Shown piece after piece: positions 30,215-40,840 of a DNA stretch of 64,000 nt. The position numbers and the translations under genes are program-made. A model generated the notes under the pieces. It was not told the origin of the DNA. It did no database searches and saw only the letters and a program-made list of their open reading frames with translations. Within the stretch, counting starts at the first letter, position 1; each line of letters starts with the position of its first letter. Source of the DNA: Symbiodinium natans (lineage: Eukaryota; Sar; Dinophyceae; Suessiales; Symbiodiniaceae); assembly GCA_905221605.1 (NCBI GenBank), contig CAJNDS010002604.1, positions 216,973 to 280,972 on the forward strand. Reading direction: 5' to 3'.

Positions 30215-31091
30215 TCGTTCTGAAGTGCCTTGACGTTGAAGTGAAGAGGTACATCCTTCTCCATGCGAAAATAGACTCGATGAAGAGCTTGATTGACTAG
30301 GGCGTTACAACACCACTTCAATTTCCGAAAAGGAACTCTCAACACGACTTTGTTGGCCCAAGCCCAAAATGACTGAAAGGGGCACAACACCCGCTTGACC
30401 CAAAAAACTGAGCCAAAAAGGGTGTTTGCCCAAGCTGCAAAATATTTAAACCAAAAATGTGTGTTTTTGACTTCATGTTGGCCATCATCCCAGATTTAGA
30501 TCCTGAAGCCTGAGCCCCAAGATCCTTTAAACAGGTTCCACTGCGAGGGTTGCTGTTATTCTCGCTAGGTCTGTAAGTTCCCGAATTCGGGGGCCGTTGC
30601 TATTTGCAAGGAAGCCAATGCCCAAACAACTTTCCAAAGCGCAGTAATCGTCACTTGAAGATCGAGCGCTGCACTTGGGTCCCATGGTGGGTCCCATGGT
30701 GGTATTGATGGGGCTTCGTCTCGAATGTGTATTTTTGCTGTTGTGGCTTGCCTGCAGGAGTTGACATCAAGCTAGCTGGCCTCGTCATGAGTCTTTTTAC
30801 ACTATGGTGCGCTTTCTCGAGGCGCCTTGGGGGCTGATGGTGAGGGAGGGTTGCAGGTCTGATTCTAGGAGTTTAGGGATCATGTCCATGTGTTAGACCG
30901 TTTGCTGCCATGGGCGGCCGCGTTGCCAGACCCTCCCTGAACAATGATCTCGACGCCCCGCTCGAGGTCGACATGGGCCACAGCTGGCAGGTTCACTTCT
31001 GCCAAGCATAGTTATCAGTGTTTTCAATACGTCCCTGTCTAATTGCAGAAACAGTCTTCCCTGGAGCAGCAATATCCATGGATGCAGTAGG
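30215..31091. other. No gene recognised; short direct duplications
   Basis: Non-coding by appearance. GGGTCCCATGGT is repeated in tandem near 30,677-30,701. Confidence 0.4.
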
Positions 31092-31192
31092 CATCCTCAT
31101 GATCATCATCATCATCATTCTCGCAATCATCATCATCAGCATCATCATCACCACCACCACCATCATCATCATCATCGTCGTCCTCGTTGTCG
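31092..31192. repeat. ATC/CAT trinucleotide microsatellite
   Basis: About 100 bp of CAT, CAC and CGT triplets, mostly ATCATC, with interruptions. Long Met or Ile/Asp runs in translation come from this repeat. Confidence 0.9.
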
Positions 31193-31644
31193 TGATGAGA
31201 GCGCATTACGAGCAGGTCCTTTACCCAGGACGAGAACTGGACCTGACGGACCGAGACGGACCCTTGGGCCATTGCCAGAGGGTCGCCTCTACATGGGTTT
31301 TGGGGTTTAGTGATTGCTGGAAGGTGGCGAAAGGCTGCACTTGAGGGCCCAGGGGGACTCAACATCTAGGTCATTCGTCTTACTGGTAGGATATCCCCAA
31401 CGAAAGCACCTTGCCAGATAAGCCTCTCGAACCGGATGCCTAGGGGATCGAAAGCCTTAAACAAAACTGTCTGAAGCTCTCTTGCCCGTAAGTTAAGGTT
31501 TTGGTGTGTCGGGGTCGCTGGCTGATTTCTCAGGTGCGTTGTAGTACCCGCGGAAATGTTTCGTAGAGGTTTCCTACTCAGAACCTAGGGCGTCACGCGC
31601 TTTGGTTTCCCAATCGCTCGTTCGACGCTGTAAACCTCGAACAC

Positions 31645-31660
31645 CCCCCCCCCCCCCAAA
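31645..31660. repeat. Poly-C run
   Basis: A run of about 14 cytosines near the left border of the telomere-like domain. Similar C or G runs recur at 32,466, 35,592 and 57,430, always next to telomere-like repeat. Confidence 0.8.
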
Positions 31661-34280
31661 GCAATGAATGCCGGCAACCTAAGCCCTAAACCCACAATCC
31701 TCTCGAAAACCCCGACCTAAACTCCACAAACCCCACTACAAGCCCTACAACTCCCAGCAAACCACTTTTAACACCCCTCGGTTTACGGTCGCGGGTTAAG
31801 TTTAGGGTTTAGTCGGGTTTCTCAAGAGCCTTTTAACCATCTTACAAGAAGGATGACCATTTCTTGGCTGCACTCAGAATGGTAGCTAAAAACTAAATTT
31901 TTCGCTGCCATATTAAGAAACCCAATAAACCCAATAAACCCCAAGAAGCTAAGGATCTAAAGTTACAGTAAAGCACCACAAAGATTTCTTTAGAAGGGAA
32001 CCCAGAACCGCAGAAAGGGAAGAGGGGCTGCTTGAGTTTTTCATGTCTCAGCAATAGAGTCGAATCACGCAGCTTCAGTTCGACCCAAAACCTTAAACCC
32101 CTAAGCCCTGTACTCCTAAGCCCAGTCACGCCCGTGAGGAGCGGTCTCGGTCCGGCTGCGCGAAGACGCTGACGTGGCTTGCCACCTTCACTGCGCCTCA
32201 TCAAAAGGCATGCTTCGTTCCTCGCTTCGCGCCTCGAGGGACCTCCAGGATCTCAGTCGTCACTTGGAGGCATCTCCGACAAAGCTGGCATCCGTGAAGT
32301 CTCGCGTATCGCAAAAGCTAGCTCCACACAGGCTCGAGGGATACTTTTGTGGGCATTGGACACTCCTGGGCGTCGCTGTTTCGGGAATGGGGTTAGGGAG
32401 TAGGGGGTCCAGGGCTCCGGGCTAAAATTTCCCACTTTTGTCCGAGGCGTTTTTTGTTAAGTGCCGGGGGGGGGGGCACTTGAGATCTTCCCAAGGTTTC
32501 AGCTTCTCCTGCACCTTTTACAATCTCTCGAACACAGCTCAGCAGTAGGTTGTGTCAAAGATATTTTGTGTCATCGGCTTTTGCGCAGATGAAGTCAACA
32601 TCCAGCCTTGGAGTGTACGTTCGATATCTGGGGTGCAGCTTAGTCGAGGTCGAACCCCAAGGTCAAAGGTTGAGTGGGTGCGCGCGCGTCTGTGAATTTA
32701 TCCTGCTGTACCTGACATCTTCTTGAGAAGTGCAGCAGTACCGTACAGTCCCCAACCAGATGTTTTTTTTGTTCTTCTACGCGAAGTGCTCCATTCGCAA
32801 GTCTGTGGAACTTTGGGCGCCAGAATCCACGGAGTCTGGAGTGTATGTACAAGGTACGTACAGCATCTGCATGAACAGTTCATCAGCAGTTTTCGCTTTT
32901 GCCCCAATTAACTTTCGGGAAGACCGAGTAGAGAACCCACCTCAAGGGCCCCCTTTGAGGAGAGGAGCCCCCAGATCCGAGAAAAAATTCCAGGGGTAGG
33001 ACTGTGAAGACCCTCACGGTGCATAAATGAGGCCCCAAGCTCTGAAGTTTACGATGGCTAGGGCCACAGCCGCAATATAACGACAGGGGCGTGTGGCACA
33101 TGGGCGCAGATCCCAACAAGATGGACTGCACCTCCACCTTCAGGGGGGCACCATCTTTGCTTCAGCCTGCTGCAAGTGACAGCGTCTATTTCAAAAACTC
33201 TGTATACAGAACATCCGCCAACCTGTGCTTCCGAACGTGCGTGAAAGATATGAGGGCCTTCGGAGTCCATACACAGAAACCTCCAGATTTCATCCGTTGC
33301 AAGTGATCTCTCTCTACGTGCCTGTGGCAGTGAGCCAGGAACATCGGGTTTATAACAGGTTTGGGCGGCCATTTCGCGGCATAAGAAGGCTATGAAAGCC
33401 CTTCAGGCAGGCGTTGCTATATGGAGGTTTCCCTCTTTCAGGTTTGTCTGACAGCCCAAATCCTGGAAAGTCCGGAACCGACAGCGGACGTCCGCGACAA
33501 GCCCCCTGCGTCAAGGCGGCGACGCTGCAACACCAGTCCATTCCACGCATTTGCCATTGCTTACTCGTAGGTCGTTGTAGTTTCTAAGCCGTGAGACGCA
33601 ACAACTTCAGGACCGCGGCTGGAACCGTTAAAGATCTACATGGTGTTTTGATGCCATGGGTTCCCATGCATCATGGAAGGGATGAATCCGCGACAAAGGG
33701 TTAGGAACCACCAACAACGACATAGGCCTGTAGCACGGAGGGGTCCGGGCCTGCGACAGCGCTGGCTCTTGATTCTAGCTGCACAAGAATTCACAAACTA
33801 TCCCCATGCGCAGGCGCAGGAGACGACCTTTCGGTTTGGAGTTCAAAGTTCAGGCTGTGCAAGGTCACTCGTTTGCCGTGTAAACTGGCTGCCCGGGAGT
33901 GAATGGCACCGATACCTTTACAAGTTTGGGGGGCGGTTGTCCATCGCGAGAGGGGAGGTGTCCATTTCAGCCTTCCATGAGAAACTTGAGCCCCTCAACA
34001 CTCTGAATAACTCGAGCTGTCCCGTATTCTCTGCTTCACCTAGCAGTTGCTGAGGTGAGGCAGTCCTCCGGGACAAGCGGGAGAGGTTGGAGGCAGCTTT
34101 GCCATAAACCCAAAAACTTTGCCTGAGCCCTTGGACCTTCAAAAACTCGAAGCCTCAACCTAAGGCGCCCTACACCCTAAACCCTGAACCCTGAACCCTA
34201 AACCCTAAACCCTCAACCCCAAACCCTAAACCCGAAACCCCAAACCCCAGACCCCCAAACCCCTAGACCCTAAACCGCAG

Positions 34281-34408
34281 GCAGATGCCCAGACTGAGAG
34301 GCAGATGGAAGCTCGTAGGCGCCGTGAAGCGGAAAGCTGCAAGGAGGCTTCTTCCAGAGGCGGCCGAGTCGAACTACTTGCAACAGTTCAAGCGGTGGCC
34401 TTGCCCGA
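34281..34408 (+). CDS. Candidate exon (charged, coiled-coil-like)
   Basis: Preceded by CCCTAAACCGCAG (CCCTAAA tract ending in AG) and followed directly by GTTTAGGGTTTAGGG, so both splice sites are next to telomere-like repeat. One frame reads ADAQTERQMEARRRREAESC and on without a stop; a second frame is also open, so the reading is not certain. Confidence 0.35.
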
Positions 34409-34556
34409 GTTTAGGGTTTAGGGTTTAGGGGTAGTAAGTCCTCATAGTGTTCTTTTTTGGTCCCTGTATCATTACACTTTCAAGGCAGCCAAACCCCTAT
34501 TCTAATCATTACGGCCCCTATGGTACATGGTTTCGGGTCGCTTGGTGTTTCAGGGG

Positions 34557-34671
34557 CTTACTTGGGAGGTTCATGGTACTTATTATCCAAGAATAACTGT
34601 ACTTATAACCATATTAGGGCACTTAAGGGGCTTATAAGTGGGTTTATCAGTACCATAAACCTCCAAGGAAG
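34557..34671. repeat. Inverted-repeat element between telomere-like tracts
   Basis: Arms of about 23 bp: CTTACTTGGGAGGTTCATGG... at 34,557-34,580 pairs with 34,649-34,671 with three differences. The inside is AT-rich. It resembles a small MITE- or introner-like element. Confidence 0.55.
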
Positions 34672-34917
34672 CAGGCTCCTACTAAACCCTAAATCCTAAA
34701 CCCTCAATCCTAAACCCTGAACCCTAAACCCCAAACCCGAAACCCTAATCCCTACACCCTAAACCCTTGGGGGTTTAGGCCTCAGCGGGGTTAAGATCTG
34801 GGATTTCGATGGGTGCCGCATCTTGAGACTTTCCCAGAAGTGTACCAAGATTAGCAACTCTCTCTATCAAGGGGTGTAGGCTTGAGGGTTTAGGGTTTAG
34901 GGTTTAGGATCACACAG

Positions 34918-35491
34918 CCACGCCCCGACCAAGCTTTGAAAGTGCATGGAAATGACAAGAAGACAACTAAGGAAGGCGATGCCGTTTGCCCTTTCTTGCT
35001 TTGCGTCTGCCTGCCCTTGGCGATCCTCACGAGTGTTGCAGGCATACCACCGCAAAGTTGCATCGGCGCAGCGTTCCTCAGCTTCTTTGCGCTCTCCTTG
35101 AGCTTCTGCACCATCTGCTTCATGTCAACGAGGGTTTCAAGCACTGCCCAGTTGCCAAAGGGGCACGCTGAGTATGCCTACGGCAGAGACGGATGGTTTT
35201 GGAACATGCTGGTGCTGCTTCTGGGGCTCCTGGCCTTGCTTCTGCTGGTCACGATGACCGTGCAGCACCACCTTCACGGATATTGGTGGACGATGTTTTT
35301 GATTTGGCCAGGGGTCTGCTACTCGTGCTATTGGGGTCTGGGAGAAGGGGTGGTGGCTGCTGCAAATTGGAAGAAAAAGCTCTGCGAGGCGGAAGCCCGG
35401 GTGCGTGTGCGGAGCATTGTCTTCAAAGGCAAGGTCGTCCAGGAGAAAGGCCGAGCCTGTGTTTGCTCGTGGCCGGGGAAGTCTTTGAGCA
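34918..35491 (+). CDS. Candidate exon encoding a four-helix membrane protein
   Basis: An AG at 34,916-34,917 follows a TTTAGGG tract, and the frame from 34,918 is open for about 190 codons, the longest in this domain. Four hydrophobic segments are visible: AVCPFLLCVCLPLAILTSVA, then AAFLSFFALSLSFCTICFMS, then MLVLLLGLLALLLLVTMTV, and a tryptophan-rich fourth (GYWWTMFLIWPGVCYSCYWG). A charged tail (KKKLCEAEARVRVRS) follows. A GT at 35,492 just before a CCCTAAA tract could be the donor. An integral membrane protein is likely; the family is not recognised. Confidence 0.45.
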
Positions 35492-35650
35492 GTACCAAGC
35501 AACGCCCAAAACCTGAAACCCTAAAACCCAAACCATAATTCCTAGACCCTCAACCCCAAACCCTAAACCCTAAACCCCAAAACCCTAAGTGCCCCCCCCC
35601 CCCCCACAAAAAAAAACAGAAACAAAAAAAGAAAGCCCCTCAAAGACCAG

Positions 35651-35754
35651 GTACGAGCAAGCCTGGGACACCATGGTCGCTGCAGCCCGGGGAGGTGGTG
35701 TCAGCGCGGCGGTGGTGTTCCTCCCGGATGGCACGCCTGAGTTCGGCAGCTTGG
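35651..35754 (+). CDS. Candidate exon
   Basis: Bounded by ACCAG before and GTCGCTGAG after, with CCCTAAA repeat on the left and TTTAGGG on the right. It reads YEQAWDTMVAAARGGGVSAA followed by VVFLPDGTPEFGSLG. Family not recognised. Confidence 0.4.
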
Positions 35755-35862
35755 GTCGCTGAGTCTAGGGTTTAGGGTTTCGGGTTTAGGGTTTCGGGTT
35801 TCGGGTTTAGGGTTTAGGGGTACTTCTGCACTCTTTTTGGGGTTCTGGGTTCCCTTACACAA

Positions 35863-35918
35863 GTAACCAGCCCCCAAGAAGTTTTTTTTAGTAAGTAAGA
35901 TGGCTACTGGGCCACCGC
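35863..35918. repeat. Introner-like inverted-repeat element, family B copy 1
   Basis: Left end GTAACCAGCCCCC (35,863) and right end ATGGCTACTGGGCCACC (35,900-35,916) are imperfect inverted repeats. The same ends recur at 62,339 and 63,435, and the right end alone at 37,830. Left ends share the preceding GGGTTCTGGGTTCCCTTA-type sequence. Confidence 0.5.
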
Positions 35919-36120
35919 AAGGCAAGCACAGCAGCATACCGGCTCGCGAGCCTTTCAAAGGGCCCTGCTGGTGCACGCCCTTGCATCTATCGCCCGGTTA
36001 GGAATTCTTTTTGTGCTTCTTCAGAATCAAAGAACGAATATTTTTACAAATCTCATCTCTACTTTTATAAGCAGCCCCAGAAAGCCTTAAGAGAGTCTTC
36101 TCTGTTGAGGTTGTAAGGGG

Positions 36121-36163
36121 GGTTTAGGGTTTAGGGTTTAGGGTTTAGGGTTTAGGGTTTAAG
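36121..36163. repeat. TTTAGGG tract
   Basis: Six near-perfect TTTAGGG copies ending just before a candidate 3' splice site at 36,176. Confidence 0.9.
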
Positions 36164-36176
36164 GTATGGCACCCAG

Positions 36177-36317
36177 AAGCCCTGGGGTTGCCGCTGGTTT
36201 GAGCTCTGGATCCGCAACGTCGAGAAGGCCGTGGCCTTGGGTCAGGTCCTGGAAGTCTACTACTTTGCCAACATGGTGGGCAAGGGCAGCTCGGTGGGCC
36301 CTGCAGGGACATCCTAG
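36177..36317 (+). CDS. Candidate exon
   Basis: Follows ACCCAG. It reads KPWGCRWFELWIRNVEKAVA then LGQVLEVYYFANMVGKGSS and reaches TAG at 36,315-36,317, but a TCG|GTGGGC donor at 36,294 would end it earlier. The tryptophan-rich start and lack of low-complexity content favour real coding. Family not recognised. Confidence 0.4.
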   Translation, partial: KPWGCRWFELWIRNVEKAVALGQVLEVYYFANMVGKGSSVGPAGTS

Positions 36318-36415
36318 CCCATCTTCCCTATTTTGTTGGGTTTAAGAGGATCACCTTCAGGAGTCTTTTTGTTTTTTCAGAGGGCTTTTAAGGCATTAAA
36401 AAACTGCCATCCTAG

Positions 36416-36807
36416 GAAAGGCCGCCAGCTTTGCCACCGCGGGTGAGGAGAACAAGCGCCGGGAGAGCCTGGACCTCCACAAGCGGATCTTCACCCAGTC
36501 TGCGGCCTTCCAAGGTGCCTTGGAGGCCGGCCTCGGTAGCCTCTCCCAGAAGCCGCGGGCAGACAGCTCTTCGCCCTATGAGCGCGAGGTGCACCGCTTG
36601 TTCCTGGCTTCCTTGGCAGAAGAGGATCGGGAGTTTTTGAGATCTTCGGAAGGCTTGGGGAACTCGCAGAAGGCCGAAGTTGCGTATCTGGAGTACAAGG
36701 GCTACGCCTACGTCCAGAGGGATGTTGCAGACTGGCTGCAGGAAGAGGTCGTGGCTTCGGAGGGCTTGCAGCCGACGCCCAAGGCGTCAGGCAAGAAGTG
36801 TGCATAA
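36416..36807 (+). CDS. Candidate exon, possibly 3'-terminal
   Basis: Follows CATCCTAG. Open for about 130 codons to TAA at 36,805-36,807: FATAGEENKRRESLDLHKRI, then PYEREVHRLFLASLAEEDRE and a lysine-rich end (KASGKKCA). Helical and charged. A GT at the end (AA|GTGTGCATAAGG) could instead be a donor. Family not recognised. Confidence 0.45.
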
Positions 36808-36903
36808 GGCGCCGAGCACCGTGCCCTATTCCGGCCTCTGGCCTCTGCATGGCGAAAGCTTCCCAGACCCAGTGGGTTTAGGGTTTAGGGTTTAGGGTTT
36901 TAG

Positions 36904-36936
36904 CTCTGATTTGCCATGAGATGAATCCGGCCATGG
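36904..36936 (+). CDS. Candidate mini-exon
   Basis: 33 bp between a TTTAGGGTTTTAG end and a consensus donor GTAAGT. Only its splice-site context supports it. Confidence 0.25.
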
Positions 36937-37020
36937 GTAAGTTCTCATGCCGTTCAAGTGGCCAGCAAGACAAAGGCTCGGGCAAAGGCAGCTGCTTGAA
37001 GTGCAAGTTCTCAGAAGCGA

Positions 37021-37126
37021 GCCCTATACCCTAAACTGCCTAAACTGCCTAAACCCTAAACCCTAAACCCTAAACCCTAATTCCTAAACCCTAAACCCTA
37101 AACCCTAAACCCTAAACTGCCTAAAC
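37021..37126. repeat. CCCTAAA tract with CTAAACTGC variants
   Basis: About 12 CCCTAAA copies, opened and closed by CTAAACTGC variants. Confidence 0.9.
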
Positions 37127-37131
37127 TGGAG

Positions 37132-37264
37132 CGGATTTCGGCTGCAACATCTGATGTGCTTGTAGAGGTTTCGACAGCCATGGGTTCAGCAGCATCGACG
37201 AAACTGTCCGACAACGTCAAGGGAGCGTCAGTGTCGAGAGCTTACCTGCCAGCAGAAGCTGAGG
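37132..37264 (+). CDS. Candidate exon abutting an inverted-repeat element
   Basis: Open frame ISAATSDVLVEVSTAMGSAA then STKLSDNVKGASVSRAYLPA. It runs straight into the left end of a family A inverted-repeat element at 37,265, as expected if the element inserted in or next to an exon. Confidence 0.3.
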
Positions 37265-37365
37265 GACTCCAATACCCCTTGAATTTAGGAAACATTCCTG
37301 AAATTATACTAGGGTTCCTTGTATGAATTTTAAGGAACAGCCCTTCATTGAGGAGTATTGGGGTC
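37265..37365. repeat. Inverted-repeat element, family A copy 1
   Basis: Left end GACTCCAATACCCC, right end GGAGTATTGGGGTC. The inside holds a TTCCTTGTATGA-type segment shared with the copies at 38,904, 59,155 and 59,792. Confidence 0.65.
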
Positions 37366-37602
37366 TTCTCTCGGAGTGCTGGGGTGTTTGGCGGGGGGGT
37401 GGGGGTGGGGGTGGTTTACGATAATATGGGGCCGCAAATATGGACCCTCAAATAGTAGGATTCCCTTATAGTAAAGACCCCAATAAGGTATCCCTAAATG
37501 CGAAACCCTGAACCCTAAACCCTAAACTCTAAACCCAAAAACCCCAAGCCCTAATCCCGAAACCCTAAACCCTAAACCTTTCCTCTAAAGCGTTGTGCTC
37601 AG

Positions 37603-37695
37603 GCAGCAGCTGTCTGAAACAGCGTCCGAGTTGAGCCCTGAGCAGCGAGCGAAGCTCCTGGCGGCCTTGGACAAACTGCAAGGGCCGGTGACTTG
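37603..37695 (+). CDS. Candidate exon
   Basis: Acceptor GCTCAG|G and donor TTG|GTAACC, or an alternative CCG|GTGACT at 37,688 that joins in phase with the next island. It reads QQLSETASELSPEQRAKLLA then ALDKLQGPV. Flanked by CCCTAAA tracts on both sides. Confidence 0.45.
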
Positions 37696-37829
37696 GTAAC
37701 CCTAGACCCTAAACCCGAAACCCTAAATCCTAAACCCTAAACCCTAGACCGTAGACCCTAAACCCTAAACCCTAAACTCTAAACCCTAAAACCTCAACCC
37801 TAGCCCAAAAAAGGTACCCTGATGATACG

Positions 37830-37849
37830 ATGGTTACTGGGCTACCAAG
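37830..37849. repeat. Family B right end supplying a 3' splice site (copy 2)
   Basis: ATGGTTACTGGGCTACC followed by AAG|G. The conserved right end of family B carries the AG of a candidate acceptor, as at 62,387 and 63,566. Confidence 0.45.
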
Positions 37850-37900
37850 GTGAAAGTCTTGGACCCCGTGGATGCGGAGGTGGTCGAGAGCTCAGAGTTT
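37850..37900 (+). CDS. Candidate exon
   Basis: 17 codons, VKVLDPVDAEVVESSEF, between ACCAAG and GTGTAGGGTTCAGGG. CCCTAAA lies to the left and TTTAGGG to the right. Confidence 0.4.
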
Positions 37901-37910
37901 GTGTAGGGTT

Positions 37911-38118
37911 CAGGGTTCACGGTTTAGGGTTTAGGGTTTAGGGTTTAGGCGCTTAGGGCTTGGGGTCTAGGGTTGAGGGCTTAGGGTCCCCTAAGCCCTC
38001 AACTCTGAGTCAGATCCCAGACCCCAAACTTTGGGATGTTCCCGCTGGGGCTAGCAAGGGTTTAGGGTTTAGGGTTTAGGGTTTAGGGTTTAGGGTTTAG
38101 GGTTTAGGGTTTAGGGTT
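37911..38118. repeat. TTTAGGG tracts with spacer
   Basis: Two TTTAGGG blocks (37,918-37,950 and 38,059-38,118) separated by degenerate repeat. Confidence 0.9.
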
Positions 38119-38330
38119 TAGAGGAGGGGGGTAGTATCAGGGGGAAAACCCTCAAGCCTTAACCTGTTAGCTGGTTGTGTGAATTGAAGCTTAGGGGTTT
38201 GGGGTTTAGGGTGTGGGGTTTAGGGTTTCGGGTTTAGGGTTTAGGGTTTGAGGAGTCCTGGGCGGTGGACTGCAATGACACGGGGAAAGGAATGAGGCCA
38301 CGAAGCCTTAAGACCTCAACCCGCCAAACC

Positions 38331-38620
38331 TGAGACCCTAAACCCTAAACCCTAAACCCTAAACCCTAAACCCTAAACCCTAAACCCTAAACCCTAAACC
38401 CTAAACCCTAAACCCTAAACCCTAAACCCTAAACCCTAAACCCTAAACCCTAAACCCCTAAAACCCTAAAACCCTAAAACCCTAAAACCCTAAAACCCTA
38501 AAACCCTAAAACCCTAAACCCTAAACCCTAAACCCTAACCCTAAACCCTAAACCCTAAACCCTAAACCCTAAACCCTAAGTAAGCCCTAAGCCCTAACCC
38601 TAGACCCTAAACCCAAAACC
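38331..38620. repeat. Longest CCCTAAA tract, with an 8-mer CCCTAAAA block
   Basis: About 290 bp of CCCTAAA. From 38,453 to 38,515 the unit becomes CCCTAAAA (8-mer) for about eight copies, then returns to the 7-mer. Such a clean internal switch points to local amplification of one variant. Confidence 0.95.
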
Positions 38621-38699
38621 ACCGGATAGGAGCTCCGAAGCCCCGAAACCCTCGAAGCCGTAAACTCTGCACGGAAGCTCCCAGCCTCCTGGAACCCTA

Positions 38700-38876
38700 A
38701 GCCCTAAATAAACCCTAAACCCTAAAGGTTAAACCCTAAACCCTAAACCCTAAGCCCCAAACCCTAAACCCTAAACCCTAAACCCTAAACCCTAAACCCT
38801 AAACCCTAAACCCTAAACCCCAAACCCCAAACCCTAAACCCTAAACCCTAAACCCTAAACCCTAAACCCTAAACCA
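38700..38876. repeat. CCCTAAA tract
   Basis: Long CCCTAAA run with CCCCAAA variants, ending just before a family A element. Confidence 0.95.
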
Positions 38877-38903
38877 AATGATTCCCGCCCTCAACCTCCC
38901 AGA

Positions 38904-39101
38904 GACTCCAGTACACCCTTAAAGGAAGGACTATTCCTTGAGTCAGAGTTGGGCTCCTTGTATGGTTTAAGGAATCTGGGTATTTGTCAAAATAGGGGCC
39001 TTGTATATGCCAAACAGAAGAGAATCCCCTTAAAGGGGCCCCCGAAAAGGGCACCCCTAGATTCCTAATCCCCTATACTCCGTAATTTAGGAGTTGGAGT
39101 C
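38904..39101. repeat. Inverted-repeat element, family A copy 2 (longer)
   Basis: Left end GACTCCAGTACACC, right end GGAGTTGGAGTC, about 198 bp. It holds the same CTCCTTGTATGG-type inner segment as other copies plus extra sequence with a GGGGCC palindrome. Confidence 0.5.
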
Positions 39102-39400
39102 TCTAACCCTAAGCCCTAAGCCCTAAACCCCAAACCCCAAACTCTAAACCCTTAGGAGTATTGGAGTCTCTGGGCTCATGAAGCTCTGCAAAAGCCCTCT
39201 GCAAGTCATTTTGAAACCCTGCTTTGGAAAAGCCTGGTGAATACTCGTGTAGAGGAAGCGAGCCTCTAAACCCTGAACCCTAAACCCCAAACCCTACACC
39301 CTAAACCCTAACGCCTCCCCCTGAACCCCAAGCTCCAAACCCCACAACCCTAAACCCCTGAACCCTATAGACCCTGAACCCGCAAAAGGAGAAGCTGCAG

Positions 39401-39515
39401 AAGGCCCGTGATGCCTCCGACGATGAGCTCCTGGATAATGCTTGGTGGGCCTTCTACGTCAGGCAGTTTCCCAGGCGAGCCACGCCCCTTGGGCTAGCAA
39501 TGCGCGCGCGCTAGG
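39401..39515 (+). CDS. Candidate exon left of element 1
   Basis: Acceptor CTGCAG, reading KARDASDDELLDNAWWAFYV then RQFPRRATPLGL, stop at 39,513. CCCTAAA lies to the left and TTTAGGG to the right. The next candidate exon is beyond element 1 at 56,960, so element 1 may lie in an intron. Confidence 0.4.
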
Positions 39516-39636
39516 GTTTAGGGTTTAGGGTTTGGGGTTTTAGGGTTTAGGGTTTAGGGTTTAGGGTTTAGGGTTTGCATATTATCACACGGGAGCCGAT
39601 GTCATACGACTTGCTTGTAGCTGCTTTTCTTCTCAA

Positions 39637-39918
39637 ATGTGGGCGGCCCTGCCCGAGCTCATCCGAGAGGCTAGATTCTTCGCTCCATCGTGCAATTCCT
39701 TTCCACTTTGGGCGGGCCTTCTCCTGGGCCTCATCTGCTGCACCCTGGGGTGCATCTGCGGGGCCTGTGCCGCTGCATTCATTCTTTCTGCGGCAGTTCG
39801 ACGTTCACTGGTTTCTCTTCTGAGGCTGTTGGTTGCTTGGCTGGACTTGGCCCAAGGAGCTCCTGATCTTCGAGCTCACCTGGGTCAACGCTTGAGGGAG
39901 TACCGCCTGCGTGAATGA
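39637..39918 (+). CDS. Element 1 small membrane protein
   Basis: ATG at 39,637 opens a 93-residue protein (MWAALPELIREARFF...) with one strongly hydrophobic segment at about residues 25-50 (WAGLLLGLICCTLGCICGAC), followed by a basic, leucine-rich tail. The stop codon overlaps an ATG (ATGA at 39,915-39,918) that opens a 79-residue frame ending at 40,154. The overlap looks like stop-start coupling, but the second frame is unrecognised. The role of the membrane protein is unknown. Confidence 0.45.
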   Translation: MWAALPELIREARFFAPSCNSFPLWAGLLLGLICCTLGCICGACAAAFILSAAVRRSLVSLLRLLVAWLDLAQGAPDLRAHLGQRLREYRLRE

Positions 39919-40135
39919 GTGGGAGCCAGAACTCTGTGGAAAGTTTGGTTGTGCAGCTCCTAGAGAGCTCTCAGTCATTGAGGTGTGCTCCCGAGCGCGC
40001 CGGTTTTGTGGCTGAAGATCCTCACGTTTCCTTTTCACAGGTCCCCAAAGACTGCACTGGAAGGCCGAAGCGAGGCGCTGTGTGCCAAGACTTCCCCTCG
40101 AAGGCGGGGGGCTTCGTCCAGGGTGCGAGGCGACC

Positions 40136-40840
40136 ATGGCCTCAGGAGCTTTGAGAGGTGGCCTTTTGCGCCGCGAGGACATCGAAGCCTTGGTGGAGGC
40201 CGCGCCGTCGGGGCGACCTTTACCTGTGATCTACTTCTTGGACAATGCCGAGGCAGCCACTATGAGGATCACTGCTTTTTTGGTTCGAGTGCGAGGCGGG
40301 GGCTTGATGGCTGCTCTACCAGGCACCGACGAAATCCGCTCTCTACTCGAATCCCTGAATGCTGGCGATCCAGAGGCACCTTTGCTTTACATTCCGATGA
40401 ACATCGTCTGCGAGACTCCGAGAAGGCGCAACGTGGGCGAGCAGCCCCTCCTCTTAGTGGACATCCCTTGGTCATGGCTTTCCTTCCTTCGTTCGGGCGC
40501 AGCCTTGCGAGGGAGCCCTCTCGAGCTCATTTCGATAAAGGATGGAGAAGTGACAGTCCGTCCCAATCGGGATGCCGCCCTGGTTGCAGCAAATATGTGG
40601 ATATCTGTTGCCACCGAGGATCCGGAGCTTCTGGAATCTGGTTTGGGGGAATATGTCACCGCTGCCGAGGATGTGGACGGAGAACCCTTGGAAGAGCCAG
40701 CAGACCGCGACGACCTGGACGACGACCCCGGCGAGTTGGTTCGGCTTCGTGCTCGGCTTCAGGCTTTGGAGTTGGCTGCAAGCACAGCTGCCCCACCCGG
40801 TGGCGGCATCGGTGGCTTTACGGGCCGAGCCTCAGGGGCC
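40136..40840 (+). CDS. Element 1 Gag-like protein, N-terminal part
   Basis: ATG at 40,136 in an ACCATGG context opens MASGALRGGLLRREDIEALV. The first ~190 residues form a compact domain (PVIYFLDNAEAATMRITAFL, PWSWLSFLRSGAALRGSPLE), then an acidic linker (DDLDDDPGELVRLRARLQAL). Coding appearance is lost in this frame near 40,810-40,845 and continues in the next one. It is placed as Gag by position and by comparison with other dinoflagellate elements; no named domain is recognised. Confidence 0.5.

Larger units (their letters stand above)
31661..39582. repeat. Left telomere-like repeat domain (TTTAGGG / CCCTAAA)
   Basis: Tracts of TTTAGGG or CCCTAAA, pure or degenerate, are scattered through about 8 kb and become dense after 34,150. 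Orientation switches many times. Between tracts lie 30-590 bp islands that look like + strand exons, plus small inverted-repeat elements. The pattern is not a chromosome end: orientation is mixed and unique DNA continues on both sides. From 31,661 to about 34,150 tracts are sparse and no gene is recognised. Confidence 0.85.

Noticed and set aside
30993-31175. Methionine-rich minus-strand frame
   Set aside because: It is the ATC microsatellite read on the minus strand.
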